A stretch of DNA of 20,000 nt, taken from positions 1 through 20,000 of the forward strand of contig WBZZ01002653.1 in the NCBI GenBank assembly GCA_019918135.1, in the 5' to 3' direction. The position numbers and the translations under genes are program-made. This DNA is from Paulinella micropora (Eukaryota; Cercozoa; Imbricatea; Euglyphida; Paulinellidae). Below, in pieces: positions 8,851 through 18,949 of this stretch. The notes below the pieces were generated by a model, which worked only from the letters and a program-made list of their open reading frames with translations, was not told where the DNA came from and did no database searches. Position 1 is the stretch's first letter. Each line of letters starts with the position of its first letter.

Positions 8851-10606
8851 ACAGGATCGGACCGACGGGTGTAACACACGAAGACCACCCCAAAACCAAC
8901 CCCTTCCAGACCCAGTTAACGCCCAGCCTGAACAACTACCGCCACCGGTCCCTCCGGGAAACGACGACCCGACAGCAAGAACAAGAAGCCCAGGTTCAGG
9001 ACCTAATACAACGAATCCAAGCACTCAACATCCCCCCAAATTACCTCCAAACCATGAGACTCCCGGAAACACGAGAATGGCACCCGGATGACCAAGACCC
9101 ATACGAATACCCCCCTCCAGGCATGGCCTATTACCACCAATCAATCCGGACCCTGCAACCAGCACACACACCCTGGAAAGATATCAAAGAACACAGCCCA
9201 CAACCACCCCCCGTCCGGAACCAACCCTTCCTGGATTGGTATGCACATGAATAACTCCTGACCCAGAGACGACACCAAGGATACCTGGGGATAGAGTGGA
9301 TAGGCAGCTGCCGTGATTTGGGGATAGGAATACAGCTACGCCAGGATGACAATGACCAAGTTACAAATAATGCCAACGGAAGACTACGGTCACACTACGT
9401 CATCACAGTACAACACCGGTTCACAGGGAACATCGCACTCGCAGCAGACAGCAGACAAGCCATACTGCGAGCGAAAGCGGACATACGAGACAGAAACCTA
9501 TGGTCACTCACCGAGTAAGCACCAACCTGGGAAAAAGGATCAATGCCCCCCGGTTTGCGCTCAAATGGGGACCAGCCGCCGAGATGAGGGGTGAAACTCA
9601 ACATATCTCCAGCCAATACCTCGGCCCCTCAACCAAAAGGGAGGATTGGGAAATAAAACTCATCCTGCTATGTCAACTCAACGCGTGGGACACGCCAGCC
9701 ATGAAGAGCGTACGTACCAAAAGACGAGAGGAGGGCAAATGCCCATACTGCGACGATGTTGGAACCATAGAACACTTCATGACCTGCGCAGACCCTCCAC
9801 ACCCCCAAGAACTCATCAACGCCCTGAATGCGAGACACTCCGCATCCCGGGAAGTCCTGAAAAAACACCTAAGCCTCGACCCAAATATCCCAGAGGACAC
9901 CCAACCTCACCGCATGATACTGATAGCAGAAGAAGGAAAACCAACCACCCTCGCGTTAACTCACAACATTGACACAGCGTGGACCAGCCTGGAAGAACAA
10001 GGGGAAATATGCTGCACAGAGCGGATTCATCCTGTGGCTGCCCTCGCCAAAGATCTACGAGAAGGAGAATCATGGAAACCGGACCTTATCCTCACCCCAT
10101 CGACATCATCCCCAAATATTTATCTCATACAGGCAACATCACGATCCGACGAATGGCTAGTCAGATTAGATCAATCAATTTATGCAATGTCAACAAGCCA
10201 CAAGACTAGACGTATATGGGACAAAAACGGACTGAGGATCCAACCACCATACAACTTCAAAGACTCTTCATCCCCCCGAGGAGAAAATCCACCCATCAGC
10301 TGGCCCCTGGAGCCATGACAGTCCCAAACACCACACGGATACAACCCCAGAGCAATTTATGAACACAAATATCACGAATACCAAGAAAAGATACGCCGAC
10401 TCAGACTAAGCTCTCAAGGTCGAACACAACTCCTCATGATAGCCATGGGAATCAGAGGATACATCCCATCCACAGGATATAAAATAATCAAGGAGCTTTA
10501 TTCTAGCACACAAGCGAAAGCAATATACCAAGAACTCACCGACCTAATAGTATGCCATGACCATATCCTGAAAGTCTGGAAATTTCTCCACGCATGCCCT
10601 ATCTAA
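8851..10606 (+). pseudogene. Non-LTR retrotransposon C-terminus: CCHC knuckle and restriction-like endonuclease
   Basis: After the RT, the coding frame shifts near 8850-8950 to the third frame (QEAQVQDLIQRIQALNIPPN, then RLPETREWHPDDQDPYEYPP), meets a stop at 9252-9254, resumes to 9518 and shifts again. From 9500 the second frame holds KREDWEIKLILLCQLNAWDT, a knuckle C-x2-C-x7-H-x4-C (CPYCDDVGTIEHFMTC, from 9740), and then KPDLIL (near 10080) followed by NIYLIQATSRSDEW. The PD motif with a following hydrophobic strand and, further on, RAIYEHKYHEYQEKIRRLRL fits the restriction-like endonuclease of R2/CRE/NeSL-type elements, although the second acidic residue is Gln in this copy. A TGA at 10316-10318 interrupts the frame, which goes on to a stop at 10604-10606. 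The endonuclease would nick the target DNA. Confidence 0.75.
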
Positions 10607-11640
10607 CGATCCCCTCAGATTCCCCTTACCAACCAGCTACCAAGGATACAAAATATTGCATAAATAGATTGATCCAAAGAGTTAAAAAATTAAAGGAAAT
10701 AAATTAACCCGAAGAAGGGTAAAAAAAGGAGGAAGAGGAGAAACAGGAAGGAGAAAAGGAAGGGAGAAAGAGGAGGAGAGGAAAAGGAAGGAAAAAGGAG
10801 AAAAAATAATAATAATAAATAATATATATATATATATAAAATAAAATAAATAGTATATAACAATAATGATAATAATAATAATGTAATAATAATATATACA
10901 GTCTACTCATACGAATAGAACGAAACACATATACCTAGAACAAGGATACAAGATCAGATATATATACATGTACAGAGATAGCAACTACAATAGTAGGACC
11001 AAACAAATAACCTATAATAATAATAATAGAAACAACAACAGAACAATCAAAGAAGGATTATAAATAAATAGATTTTCCAAGTCCAAAGCTACATATACGC
11101 AAGCACCAACATAAAAGATCATATACGGACATAACAGCAATCAACATAACGGACAACAGGGCGGATAAACACAGCCACTGTTACACACCAAACTAACATT
11201 AAATATTATTATACTTGTATACGATAAAGGAAACAGACCAAATGCCTAGAACAAGAAGGACAAGAGTACACACACAAATAGTGACCTTCCTACACCTACC
11301 AACCCCTGCCCACACGAATATAGCGGAAATCAGACCAACCCGACACCGGAACCCCAAATACTAGCAAAGACCGAGACGGAAGCGGACCCCGAGTACATAC
11401 CTAATGGACCCAGAAGGAACACGAGTAAGGAACAATGGGAATAACAACCAGACCCCGAAGGAGTTCAAGACGGGACTAGCGATCCCGAAGAAACCAAGCA
11501 TGGAGATAGGGACTAGGACCCAGAAGGACCCAGAGGGAGATAAAGACGGAACATCAACACCCAGATATCCCAAACAATATACCCAAACGAATATCATCCC
11601 CCCGACTGACATGAAAACATCATGCAGAAGGTCGTCTACA
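10607..11640. other. Non-coding A/purine-rich interval
   Basis: No gene is supportable. Directly after the non-LTR stop, the sequence is A-rich and probably 3' UTR of that element. Bases 10720-10806 are almost pure A/G (GGA/GAA runs), 10807-10900 contain AAT and AT microsatellite stretches, and 11010-11030 another AAT run. From about 11280 the composition becomes less biased, with repeated words of the type GACCCAGAAGGA (11407, 11517 and nearby). An 85-codon plus-strand frame at 11404-11661 shows no recognisable domain. The end of the non-LTR element and any target duplication could not be located. Confidence 0.6.
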
Positions 11641-12335
11641 TGTGTGCGGCCAGTCGTGTGACAGTAAATTGAGGTCCTCCCCACAAATACTCTCTGAGCC
11701 TCTTGAGGGCCCATACTACCGCCAACGCCTCTCTTTGCCTTGTGCAATAGTTTCTCTCCGCCGCACACAACTTCCTACTAATAAACATGATTGGGCGTAA
11801 TTTCTTCTCCTCATCCTCTTGTTGTAATACAGCCCCAATCGCAAACTTAGATGCGTCTGTATCGACTACGAATTGTTTCGTAAAGTCGGGCATCGTTAAC
11901 ACCAGTCCTCCGTCTTTCGGGTCTTTGTAAATGAGATCTTTGAGCGCATGAAACGCTTGCAAAGCCTCTTCGTCCCACTTCTCAAAGTCTCCAAAATCTA
12001 TCATTTTCTCCACTTTAGCCCGTGTTGCACCCCAGTCGGGTATAAACTGGCTATAGTATTGCGCCATCGCAAGGAATGAGTGCAATTCAGTGCGGTTCTT
12101 CGGTATCGGTCGATTCATAATCTCCTCCCTCTTCTCTTTGGATATCGAGACTCGATTATGGGAGATCTCGTACCCTAAATATGTCACACTCGTCTTGGCA
12201 AGTTGACACTTCTTTAGATTGCACTTCAGGCCAAAAGCTCCGATGCGCCTGAATATATCGGACAAATGATCGATATGCTCCTCCATTGTGTTAGAGTATA
12301 CGATAATGTCATCGATATAGCAAAATGCATATTCT
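11641..12335 (-). pseudogene. Gypsy RT end (YIDD) and partial RNase H
   Basis: This frame carries the second RT catalytic block YAFCYIDDIIVYS (YIDD at 12308-12319), the thumb/connection (GLKCNLKKCQLAKTSVTYLG, then FLAMAQYYSQFIPDWG) and the start of RNase H: VVDTDASKFAIGAVLQQ with the first Asp, FISRKLCAAERNYCTRQREA with the catalytic Glu, and WALKRLREYLWG. It breaks off at GGPQFTV, where a TDH-type motif should come. It is in a different frame from the rest of pol (12336-14792), so an indel separates the two RT catalytic blocks. Downstream sequence (below 11640) does not look like integrase. Confidence 0.9.
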
Positions 12336-14792
12336 CCCGCCTTCTGTCCCCCTTCTCATAAAGCCACCGTCAGACAAATCATCGTACTGACTGCTCAACA
12401 TCTTCTGCATCGCCTTCTGGAAAAGTCCTGGGGCTTGCTTGAGGCCCATCGGAAGCACTTTCCATTGGTATATTTCCATACCCACCACAAACGCCGTCAG
12501 CCATCTGGACTTTTCCTCCAGTGGTATCTGCCAGAAGCCATTCTTAAGGTCAATGACCGAATAGAATTTTGCATTCCGCAGTACTCTCCTTCCTTCTTCT
12601 AATGTCGGGAGAGGATTTCTCTCTTCCTCCAGCACCTTGTTAACACGAGCATAGTTAACTGTCAGGCGCCATTCTCCTCCTGGCTTCGGCACTATTCTCG
12701 GTTGTGAGACTATTGAGGATGTTGATCTCTCAATAAAGTCCTCATTGAGCAGCTGTCTTGCTAGCTCCTCCGCTATCTTCGCCTCATGTATACTCAAATT
12801 CGCCCTTCGTGGTGCCGGTGACGGCTCCGCACCCGGTATTTTGTAAATAACCGCAGTGAAATCTTCAGGCTTGACACCACCTGCATGTGGAGGGTCAAAA
12901 ATTTCCTTGTTCGCCTCTAATTTGGCTTTTAAAAGCTCCTTCTCCTTCTCCGTGCCTACTCCTTCTTCCAATATTTTCCGCGCCGCCTCTTGAAAATCTT
13001 CATCAGACATCTGCTTATGCTGCTTGAGGGGTTCTCTGTCCTCCTCCAAGCCTAAGTCCTCTTCCGAGACATCATCTAGGCCCGTCTTTTCATACGTGAC
13101 CGTGTCCGGCTCATCATCTTTACCGAGCTCCACCAGCATGTCAATGAGTCTCGCGTATTGCAAAGGAGCTTTACGGGTGTAAAAACCATCAAAGCACGTG
13201 AATGCTTGTGGTATCAATTTCAACTTGTCGAGGTCTCTGAGCTTCCGCTTGTATGCACTGCTCTGCTCACGAGTTCCCATGCGACAAGCCACCACTAGCT
13301 GTTGCTTGCGAGAGGGTACCGGTATAGGATGATCAATAAGCCGGTCCCTTATTTCCTGCGCCCATATCGCCTTCTCATTATATGGCAGGATAATAGTATA
13401 CGGCTTATTATTTTCGAATAAAGTCCGTAAGCATTTCTTCACTTCAGTTAGTGAACGCGGCCACGTGGGCTCGTCACCCCAGAAATCAGTAATAAAACTT
13501 TTAATAGTTTCTGGTGGAGTATCCGGGATTCGCCCCGTTCTCCTTGGTACAAACTCCTCCCTTTTTTCTTCTCCTACTTTCGCATGAAAACAGTATCCGT
13601 TAGTAATATGGACATCTGTTCCTACTCCTTACGCGAATCTCGCCAACGACGGGCTTCTTTGTGCGACATATATAATCTCCTCCTTTCGCTTCTCGATTAA
13701 GTCATCAATAGACTTTTTGTCCCAATGGCATGTCGGAACTGTGACAGTGCACACTTGGGATTCCCAATTGTCGGTCCAGGACAGTTCATCCGGTCTTACG
13801 ACATGGGGGTGAACGTACACCTCAAGTGCCTCATGTGCGATGGCCATCCTTTTGTGATCCGTCGCTAGACTCAGCTCATAAGCCTCATAAGAGTCAGTAG
13901 CGTTGAAGGGATCAATATCGTTCTCTTCTCCTCTTTTTACTCCATATATCACTCGCCGTGCGGCGCAATCAATCACAGCCCCCATCGTAGCCAATTGGTC
14001 ATACGATAGTAATATTGACCCGTGGTAACCGGGGACGACATAGAGGTCCATACGGTATACTGGTGCGGATTTCAATTTAAAGGTCAGTGTGATGATTCCC
14101 GTGATATCCGTCCGGCTGCTCACTCCTTTGAGAGTGCCCGTTGACTTTTTCATATTTCCGTCCACCCAGTCCCGGTATCGTTAAAAAAAGTTCCTGCCGA
14201 CAATATTAATATTCGCCATCGTATCATTACCAACTTTTAATATTGTCTTCAATGTTTCACAATAAAGTTCCGTATAACACAGAGCATCGGGCCTGTGTAT
14301 ATTGGCTGCGAGAACAAGAACTTTACGTTCCAAATTTTGGAGTCTTGTCTCTAAGTTTTTCAACTCCTCCTTCTTCTCCTCCTGCTTCACCTCATTAACA
14401 TTTTTATTATTCTGCGGTACTGGTGCGTTTACAATTTGAGCGACATTGTCTTGTGGTACTTGAGTACACACATTGTCTTTTTGCTCGCCACCCGCCGCGA
14501 CCGTAGACATTGAGTCTGTTCGTGGTTGTTTGCTTGGCCGAGGCGATACGTCTGCCATTGGCCTCCTCGCCTCCATCGCAAGTCTCGCCTTCCTATTTGC
14601 ATCAGTTATCATTGGTAACCGTGCTGTATGAACGGGTATGAAACTACCTTGGGGCTGCAGTCTCTGTGTACCCACATCTTTGTTTTCACATAGAGGAAGC
14701 GTTGGCCCAGTCTGCACAACAGCATTAGAAAGCACTGTGACTTTAGGGTTAAACTTCACAGTCTTCTCCTTCCTCTCTTCTTCCCCCTCCAG
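12320..14792 (-). pseudogene. Gypsy-like pol: protease and reverse transcriptase
   Basis: A single minus-strand frame runs from the gag stop (14793-14795) to about 12350, interrupted by TAA at 14181-14183 and TAA at 13629-13631. N-terminal 190 residues: a spacer with a probable coiled coil (KKEELKNLETRLQNLERKVL). Next comes a retropepsin-like region: VGNDTMANINIV in the active-site position (DTM instead of DTG, Asp at 14223-14225), and the closing LLSYDQLATMGAVIDCAARR. After an acidic linker (13160-12990) follows the RT: IVPKPGGEWRLTVNYARVNK, FYSVIDLKNGFWQIPLEE (catalytic Asp at 12549-12551), and WKVLPMGLKQAPGLFQKAMQ. The YIDD block is found in the neighbouring frame. Protease would process Gag-Pol; RT copies the genomic RNA from a tRNA primer. 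Confidence 0.85.
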
Positions 14793-15875
14793 TCATTCCA
14801 CCACCTCGAAACGATTACCTTGAGTAGTGTCCGGGTAGGATGACGTATCGGTCTCCGAGTTGCAGGCCTGAGCTCGACCGAAATTCGGGTTGGAGCTTGC
14901 CCACGAGCCTCCTCCTCCTCTGGGTGGGGGGGCTGGAGCTCGAACAGCTCTCCCTCCATAAGGGGTATATCCCCGACCTCCTCCTCTTCCTCTCTGAGGG
15001 GTTCCCTGCCACCTCGAGGCTCCTCTCCATGTTCCTCGTCCTCGTCCTCCTCCTCCTCCTCCTCGTCCTCCTGCTCCTGCTCCTCCTTCTCGTCCTCTTT
15101 GAGAGGCCTTTAAGTTCTTTTGTCTCTCCCTTTCCTCCTTCTTCTCCTTCATCCTCTTCATGTAGGTAATGATTGCCTCTCGTAACTCCTCATCATCACA
15201 CATATTGGCATACCAACCTTCGTTCACAGCGGCAATCTGAAGCATATTGAAAAGGCCCGGTTCCTTGCCTTCCGTCCTGCTCAGAAAATTTGCCCTTGCT
15301 GTTGGGTTCTGCCTATCATGATTGAAAGAGCAGTCTCTGTTCTCCATCTGTGCCTTACACTGCAAGCCCGCGAACCACCTCCAGCATGCGGTCTTCAAGT
15401 CTGGCTCTCTCTGTCTCTTCCAACCGGCAACTCTGTTTGTGTACGTGGCTTGTGCGCCAACAGGTACACCGCCTGCCTGTGCCGTATGTGCCTCCGTGAG
15501 CGAGTCCATGTTTGAGCATGCACTCATCACTTCTTGAAACAGTGCTGACGGAGCAACGCTTTGAACCGTATTTTCGAACGCGTGTGTCTCGAGGAAGTTC
15601 TTGGACTTCACTGAGCTAAACGTCGAGCATTGTTGTATGAGCTGAGTAAGCTTACTCGGGTTAACTGTGTGTAACGCCGAAAAGAAATAGAGGATGATCG
15701 ACTTGCGGCCATAGAATAGCCCATAGGAGGAAACTACCTCCGTAAGGGTCGCCGCCAAGCCAACAGCACTCCTCAAACTCATCGCCACTGTCTCAAAGAT
15801 TTCAAATCCTATGAGAGTACCAGTGCAGAGATGCTGGTATCCATGAGATTGAAAATATGAAATGAGTGTGGCCAC
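14793..15875 (-). CDS. Gag C-terminal half with CCCH knuckle and RGG-rich tail
   Basis: This open frame encodes a helical, capsid-like region (FETVAMSLRSAVGLAATLTE; PSKLTQLIQQCSTFSS), then C-x8-C-x8-C-x3-H (from CWRWFAGLQC, near 15370), followed by a charged helix (MKRMKEKKEERERQKN) and a long Gly/Arg-rich tail with many RGG and GRG repeats (about 15100-14920). The finger and tail are likely to bind the element RNA in the particle. The frame ends in a TGA at 14793, in the same frame as the protease-RT region, so the stop may separate Gag from Gag-Pol. At its upstream end it overlaps the preceding gag frame, pointing to one frame change near 15850; the 5' start at 15875 is a GTG and not a real initiation site. 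Confidence 0.75.
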   Translation of the reverse strand: MATLISYFQSHGYQHLCTGTLIGFEIFETVAMSLRSAVGLAATLTEVVSSYGLFYGRKSIILYFFSALHTVNPSKLTQLIQQCSTFSSVKSKNFLETHAFENTVQSVAPSALFQEVMSACSNMDSLTEAHTAQAGGVPVGAQATYTNRVAGWKRQREPDLKTACWRWFAGLQCKAQMENRDCSFNHDRQNPTARANFLSRTEGKEPGLFNMLQIAAVNEGWYANMCDDEELREAIITYMKRMKEKKEERERQKNLKASQRGREGGAGAGGRGGGGGGRGRGTWRGASRWQGTPQRGRGGGRGYTPYGGRAVRAPAPPPRGGGGSWASSNPNFGRAQACNSETDTSSYPDTTQGNRFEVVE

Positions 15876-17476
15876 CCCAGTTCACACTGAGCGTCTAGGC
15901 CTGTTGCATTGTTTCTCTTAATCTCCTCCTTCTTTCTCAAAAACTTGTACTGTGTCAGATCAAATCCCTCCGAGACTAGAGATTGGTCAAAAACAGTAAC
16001 AAGGGCCTCGTATTCCTGCGTTTCGTCGCAAGGAAAAGCCTTCATGCAGGCATTGATCTCTTTGAGCTTGCTCAAAAGCGAAGCATCAGAGTCTTTGTCT
16101 GAGCTCGTCTTGGCATATAGCATGAGACTTGCCACTCCTCCTTTCTTCCCCTTGAAGGCATTTATGATGTTCTGTCTGTCCTTCTTCTCCGTGTTTGTGA
16201 CCACCACCGTAGTTGAGCCCGAGGGTGCAGGGGCTGGTGGGGCAGGAGCTGGTGGGGTCAAATATGTCGGAGGGTGTGTCTTTGCACCACTCACTTTTGC
16301 TTTCATTCTTTCCAGTCTCATCGTCTTCTCGAACTCCTCATTCTCTTTCGCCTTCTTCTTCTCAGATATCACCAGCTTTTGAGCATGAGTGATAAAGGCC
16401 ACCAATTCAGAAGCAGATCTGAGAAAATTATATTTCTCCACATATTGGTCAACACCTGCTTTGTTGGCGACCGGTGGTGCGTTACTAAGTGATTTAAGGA
16501 CAGAGTGATCCTTGGTAGGAATCCATCTCTTCCATGCCTCCTTGTGCAGTAACGCACCCATCAACAGTCTGATCTTGGTCAGAACTCTGTCGGTCTTCTC
16601 TAACTCATCAATCACAGGATGAGTTTCTCCTGCTGCCTTAATGCTTTTTTCCATCTCTGCCTTCCCCTCCTCCAAGGCCTTTATTTCCATTGTAAAAAAA
16701 TGAAATATACCACTCGAGTTTTTCGAACCCAGATTGGTCTTCATTTTTGTTACATCGACTGCCTCCTGACCAGTCGCGAGGAATCTGGCCGTTGCTCTTG
16801 GGTTTGTGTACTGGAGGTAACCCTCACATCGTGGGCCGTATGTACGTTCCCAAATCAGGGTTTGAGTTTACACCCCAAAGATAGCATCGAGTGATTCAAG
16901 GTGGGTGTGTGTGTCCCCAAACTTGATATGCTGTATCTTCTTTCTCTCTTCTGGATCAGAGACCAGTTTGCCGAGGAGCTGTGCTGTGTTTGATAATAGG
17001 ATATAGACATCCTTTTTAGCACGACTTTTTTCTCTTCTTTGATCCTGAGGGATCCACACATAGGTATCCTTCTCTACCCCCATCTTGTTATCAAACTCTT
17101 TTTTAGTGAGGTCATAGTGGTCTTGCACCCACTGTTGTTCCTCCACTGTGATCTCCTCTCCATCACTATGAATCAAGTCGATCATTTTTCGTCCTCCTCC
17201 TCCCGTGTAGGCAGGTGGTAAGGGATTACCATATGCTCCTCCTCCTCCCGTCTTTTCTTGTTCAAATCCTCCTTCATCTTCGTCTCCTCCATATCTTCCT
17301 TCATCATCCCAGCCCTCTTCTACTCCTCCTCCTACTCCTTCATCTCCTCCTCCTTCATTCAATCCTCCTCCTCCTCCTTCATTCAATCCTCTTCCTCCTC
17401 CTCCTCCTGCTTCTTCTTCTTCTCTTCTTTGATCTGCCTCCGAGAATTCACTCACTTCGGCGGTCTCTGTCGACAT
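15809..17476 (-). pseudogene. Gag N-terminal half (one in-frame stop)
   Basis: The frame starts at an ATG at 17476 (MSTETAEVSEFSEADQRREE) and continues to 15809, with a TAA at 16868-16870 and open sequence on both sides of it (FGV-stop-TQTLIWERTYG). Residues 20-80 are low-complexity Gly/Glu/Asp, encoded by a GGA/GGAG-rich tract seen as TCC repeats on the plus strand at 17230-17410. A helical central part (EGKAEMEKSIKAAGETHP; LVISEKKKAKENEEFEKTMR) and a proline-rich linker (PPAPAPPAPAPSG) follow, then RQNIINAFKGKKGG. No enzymatic motif is visible, which fits a structural Gag. The assignment comes from its position ahead of the finger-bearing Gag half and pol, not from recognised homology. Confidence 0.65.
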
Positions 17477-18239
17477 GATGTCGTAGTAGTGATCAACAGG
17501 AGGACAGTGTCAGCTCCTATGTTTGGTTTTTGTCCGTTTGTGTTCTGTTCCTCCTTCAGTCGATTGACTAGTGAAGAGAGAAACTAATAGAGAGGGTAGG
17601 ATAAGATTCCCTGTCCTCTATGAAACACTGTTTGTATGTTTGTTTTTGTTTGAGAAAAATAGTCTTTGAGACTTTCTCCGATTTCTTGTTCTCCTTACTC
17701 AGATTACTTTCTCCTCCTTCTTTTCTATATTGTATCTAGTATGAGGCACTTGGACCTACACACAGATAGTAATAGAGAAGCTAGAAAAGCTCTCCTTGAG
17801 AAGTCGACAGTCGGGATAGGTTCTCAGACCTACCTTTAGAAAACGATCAGAGATTGCAAAAATACTCTGACGTATGTGTGAGATAATGCAGATAAATACA
17901 CAAACTAGAAGGGTAGAGTGTTGTGCTCCTGTCCCTATGCTTGTTTGTGTTTTGTGTGTGTTCCTTCACTCTTCTGTCCACCTCCTTCTTCTTGGTCTCT
18001 GTGTGAGAACAGCAAGAACGACAGAGAGTTTGTATCTGATGTCTCCTTGTGAGCACACAGATACTGATTGGGCTAGAGGGTACGAGACACCTGCTTGAGA
18101 CCAATCAAATTATTTGTTTTGTGAAAGAGTTATGAGGGAGCTGTGTTGGAGTATTTGTTTTCGTCTGACGTCCCCGTGTGAGACAGGTCAGTGAAAATTC
18201 ACTCTGTTGCCTGTGTGGCAAAGCAGAAAGAAATCACCC
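17477..18239 (-). promoter_or_regulatory. Gypsy leader, possible 5' LTR
   Basis: About 760 bp upstream of the gag start without a supportable gene. Relative to the element this is where the 5' LTR, the primer-binding site and the leader should be. Imperfect internal similarity exists between roughly 17511-17560 and 17921-17970, and between 18024-18060 and 18152-18186, by eye. A TGG-initiated stretch on the minus strand near 18105 (TGGTCTCAAGCAGGTGTC) could be a primer-binding site, but no tRNA match can be shown here. LTR boundaries are unknown. Confidence 0.35.
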
Positions 18240-18457
18240 TAGTGATGTGGACTCCAAATGTAATGCCCCCAACGATAGCTCGTAAAAAGTCGGTAATACA
18301 ACCAAACACAGTCCTCAAGAATGAGAATGATGTCTCGTTGTATTAGCTCAGTGAAGCCAAAAAGGAAAACGGCAACAGACCAGGAATAAAATGGCATCAG
18401 GTCCAATCCGGACAAATAATACTGAAAAACAAGCTGGTGCACCTGTCACCAGGAAAA
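18240..18457. other. Unassigned interval
   Basis: Between the gypsy leader and the first SINE-like unit lies about 220 bp of unremarkable sequence. A 67-codon minus-strand frame covers it but shows no domain or coding pattern. It could be host flanking DNA or the diverged 5' part of the SINE-like copy that follows. Confidence 0.4.
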
Positions 18458-18679
<222 letters not shown>

Positions 18680-18680
18680 T

Positions 18681-18757
18681 TGGACACCGTGATAGCCCAG
18701 TGGTCAAGTTCTACCATCTGGGCCCTGTCGCCAGTTCGATTCCCGTCGGTGCCACCA
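18681..18757 (+). promoter_or_regulatory. tRNA-like SINE head with internal Pol III A and B boxes
   Basis: TAGCCCAGTGG at 18693-18703 fits the A-box consensus TRGYNNANNGG, and AGTTCGATTCC at 18733-18743 fits the B box GGTTCGANTCC with one change; the spacing is that of a tRNA gene. The 3' end reads GGTGCCACCA, with an encoded CCA. The acceptor and T stems pair poorly, so it is not a functional tRNA gene but a tRNA-derived promoter head. Confidence 0.8.
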
Positions 18758-18816
18758 GTATTTTCATTGAACATACCGGTCTATTTCTGGACCAGTATTT
18801 TCATTGAACATACCGG
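18754..18816 (+). repeat. 26-bp internal direct duplication in the SINE body
   Basis: Bases 18754-18779 and 18791-18816 are identical (ACCAGTATTTTCATTGAACA and six more bases), separated by 11 bp. It lies straight after the tRNA-like head and may be a family feature or a copy-specific duplication. Confidence 0.9.
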
Positions 18817-18949
18817 CCCGTCTGGAAGTGTTGGAACTGCCCTTGCGGGGGTGTCATTAGAGCTTATCGTCAATTCTTCGTACTCCCCTCACGGGTGAGA
18901 CGATGGAGGCGCATGTGCAGAAATGCATCAGCCATTGACAGAGAAGCAC

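Larger units (their letters stand above)
11641..18239 (-). mobile_element. Ty3/gypsy-like LTR retrotransposon, truncated in RNase H
   Basis: On the minus strand, gag, protease, RT and the first part of RNase H follow each other in the Ty3/gypsy order. The gag start codon is at 17476. Homology ends around 11650, in RNase H just before the expected TDH motif, and neither the integrase nor a 3' LTR is present in the window. The leader between 17477 and about 18239 may contain the 5' LTR, but without a second copy its ends cannot be fixed. Gag and pol share one frame across most of the element, interrupted by stops at 16868, 14793, 14181 and 13629 and by frame changes near 15850 and 12350. Confidence 0.85.

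Noticed and set aside
2641..10606. Twin-priming 5' inversion as the cause of the head-to-head non-LTR halves
   Set aside because: It would give the same general order, but it does not explain why both breakpoints coincide with the 80-bp inverted repeat or why the A, B and U blocks lie between the halves; kept only as a weaker alternative.
17215..17587. Ser/Leu-rich plus-strand ORFs at 17.2-17.6 kb
   Set aside because: Complement of the Gly/Glu-rich start of gag; pure TCC-type repeats.
18681..18757. A functional tRNA gene
   Set aside because: A and B boxes are good but the acceptor and T stems do not pair well, and the region is fused to a SINE body with an ATT tail.
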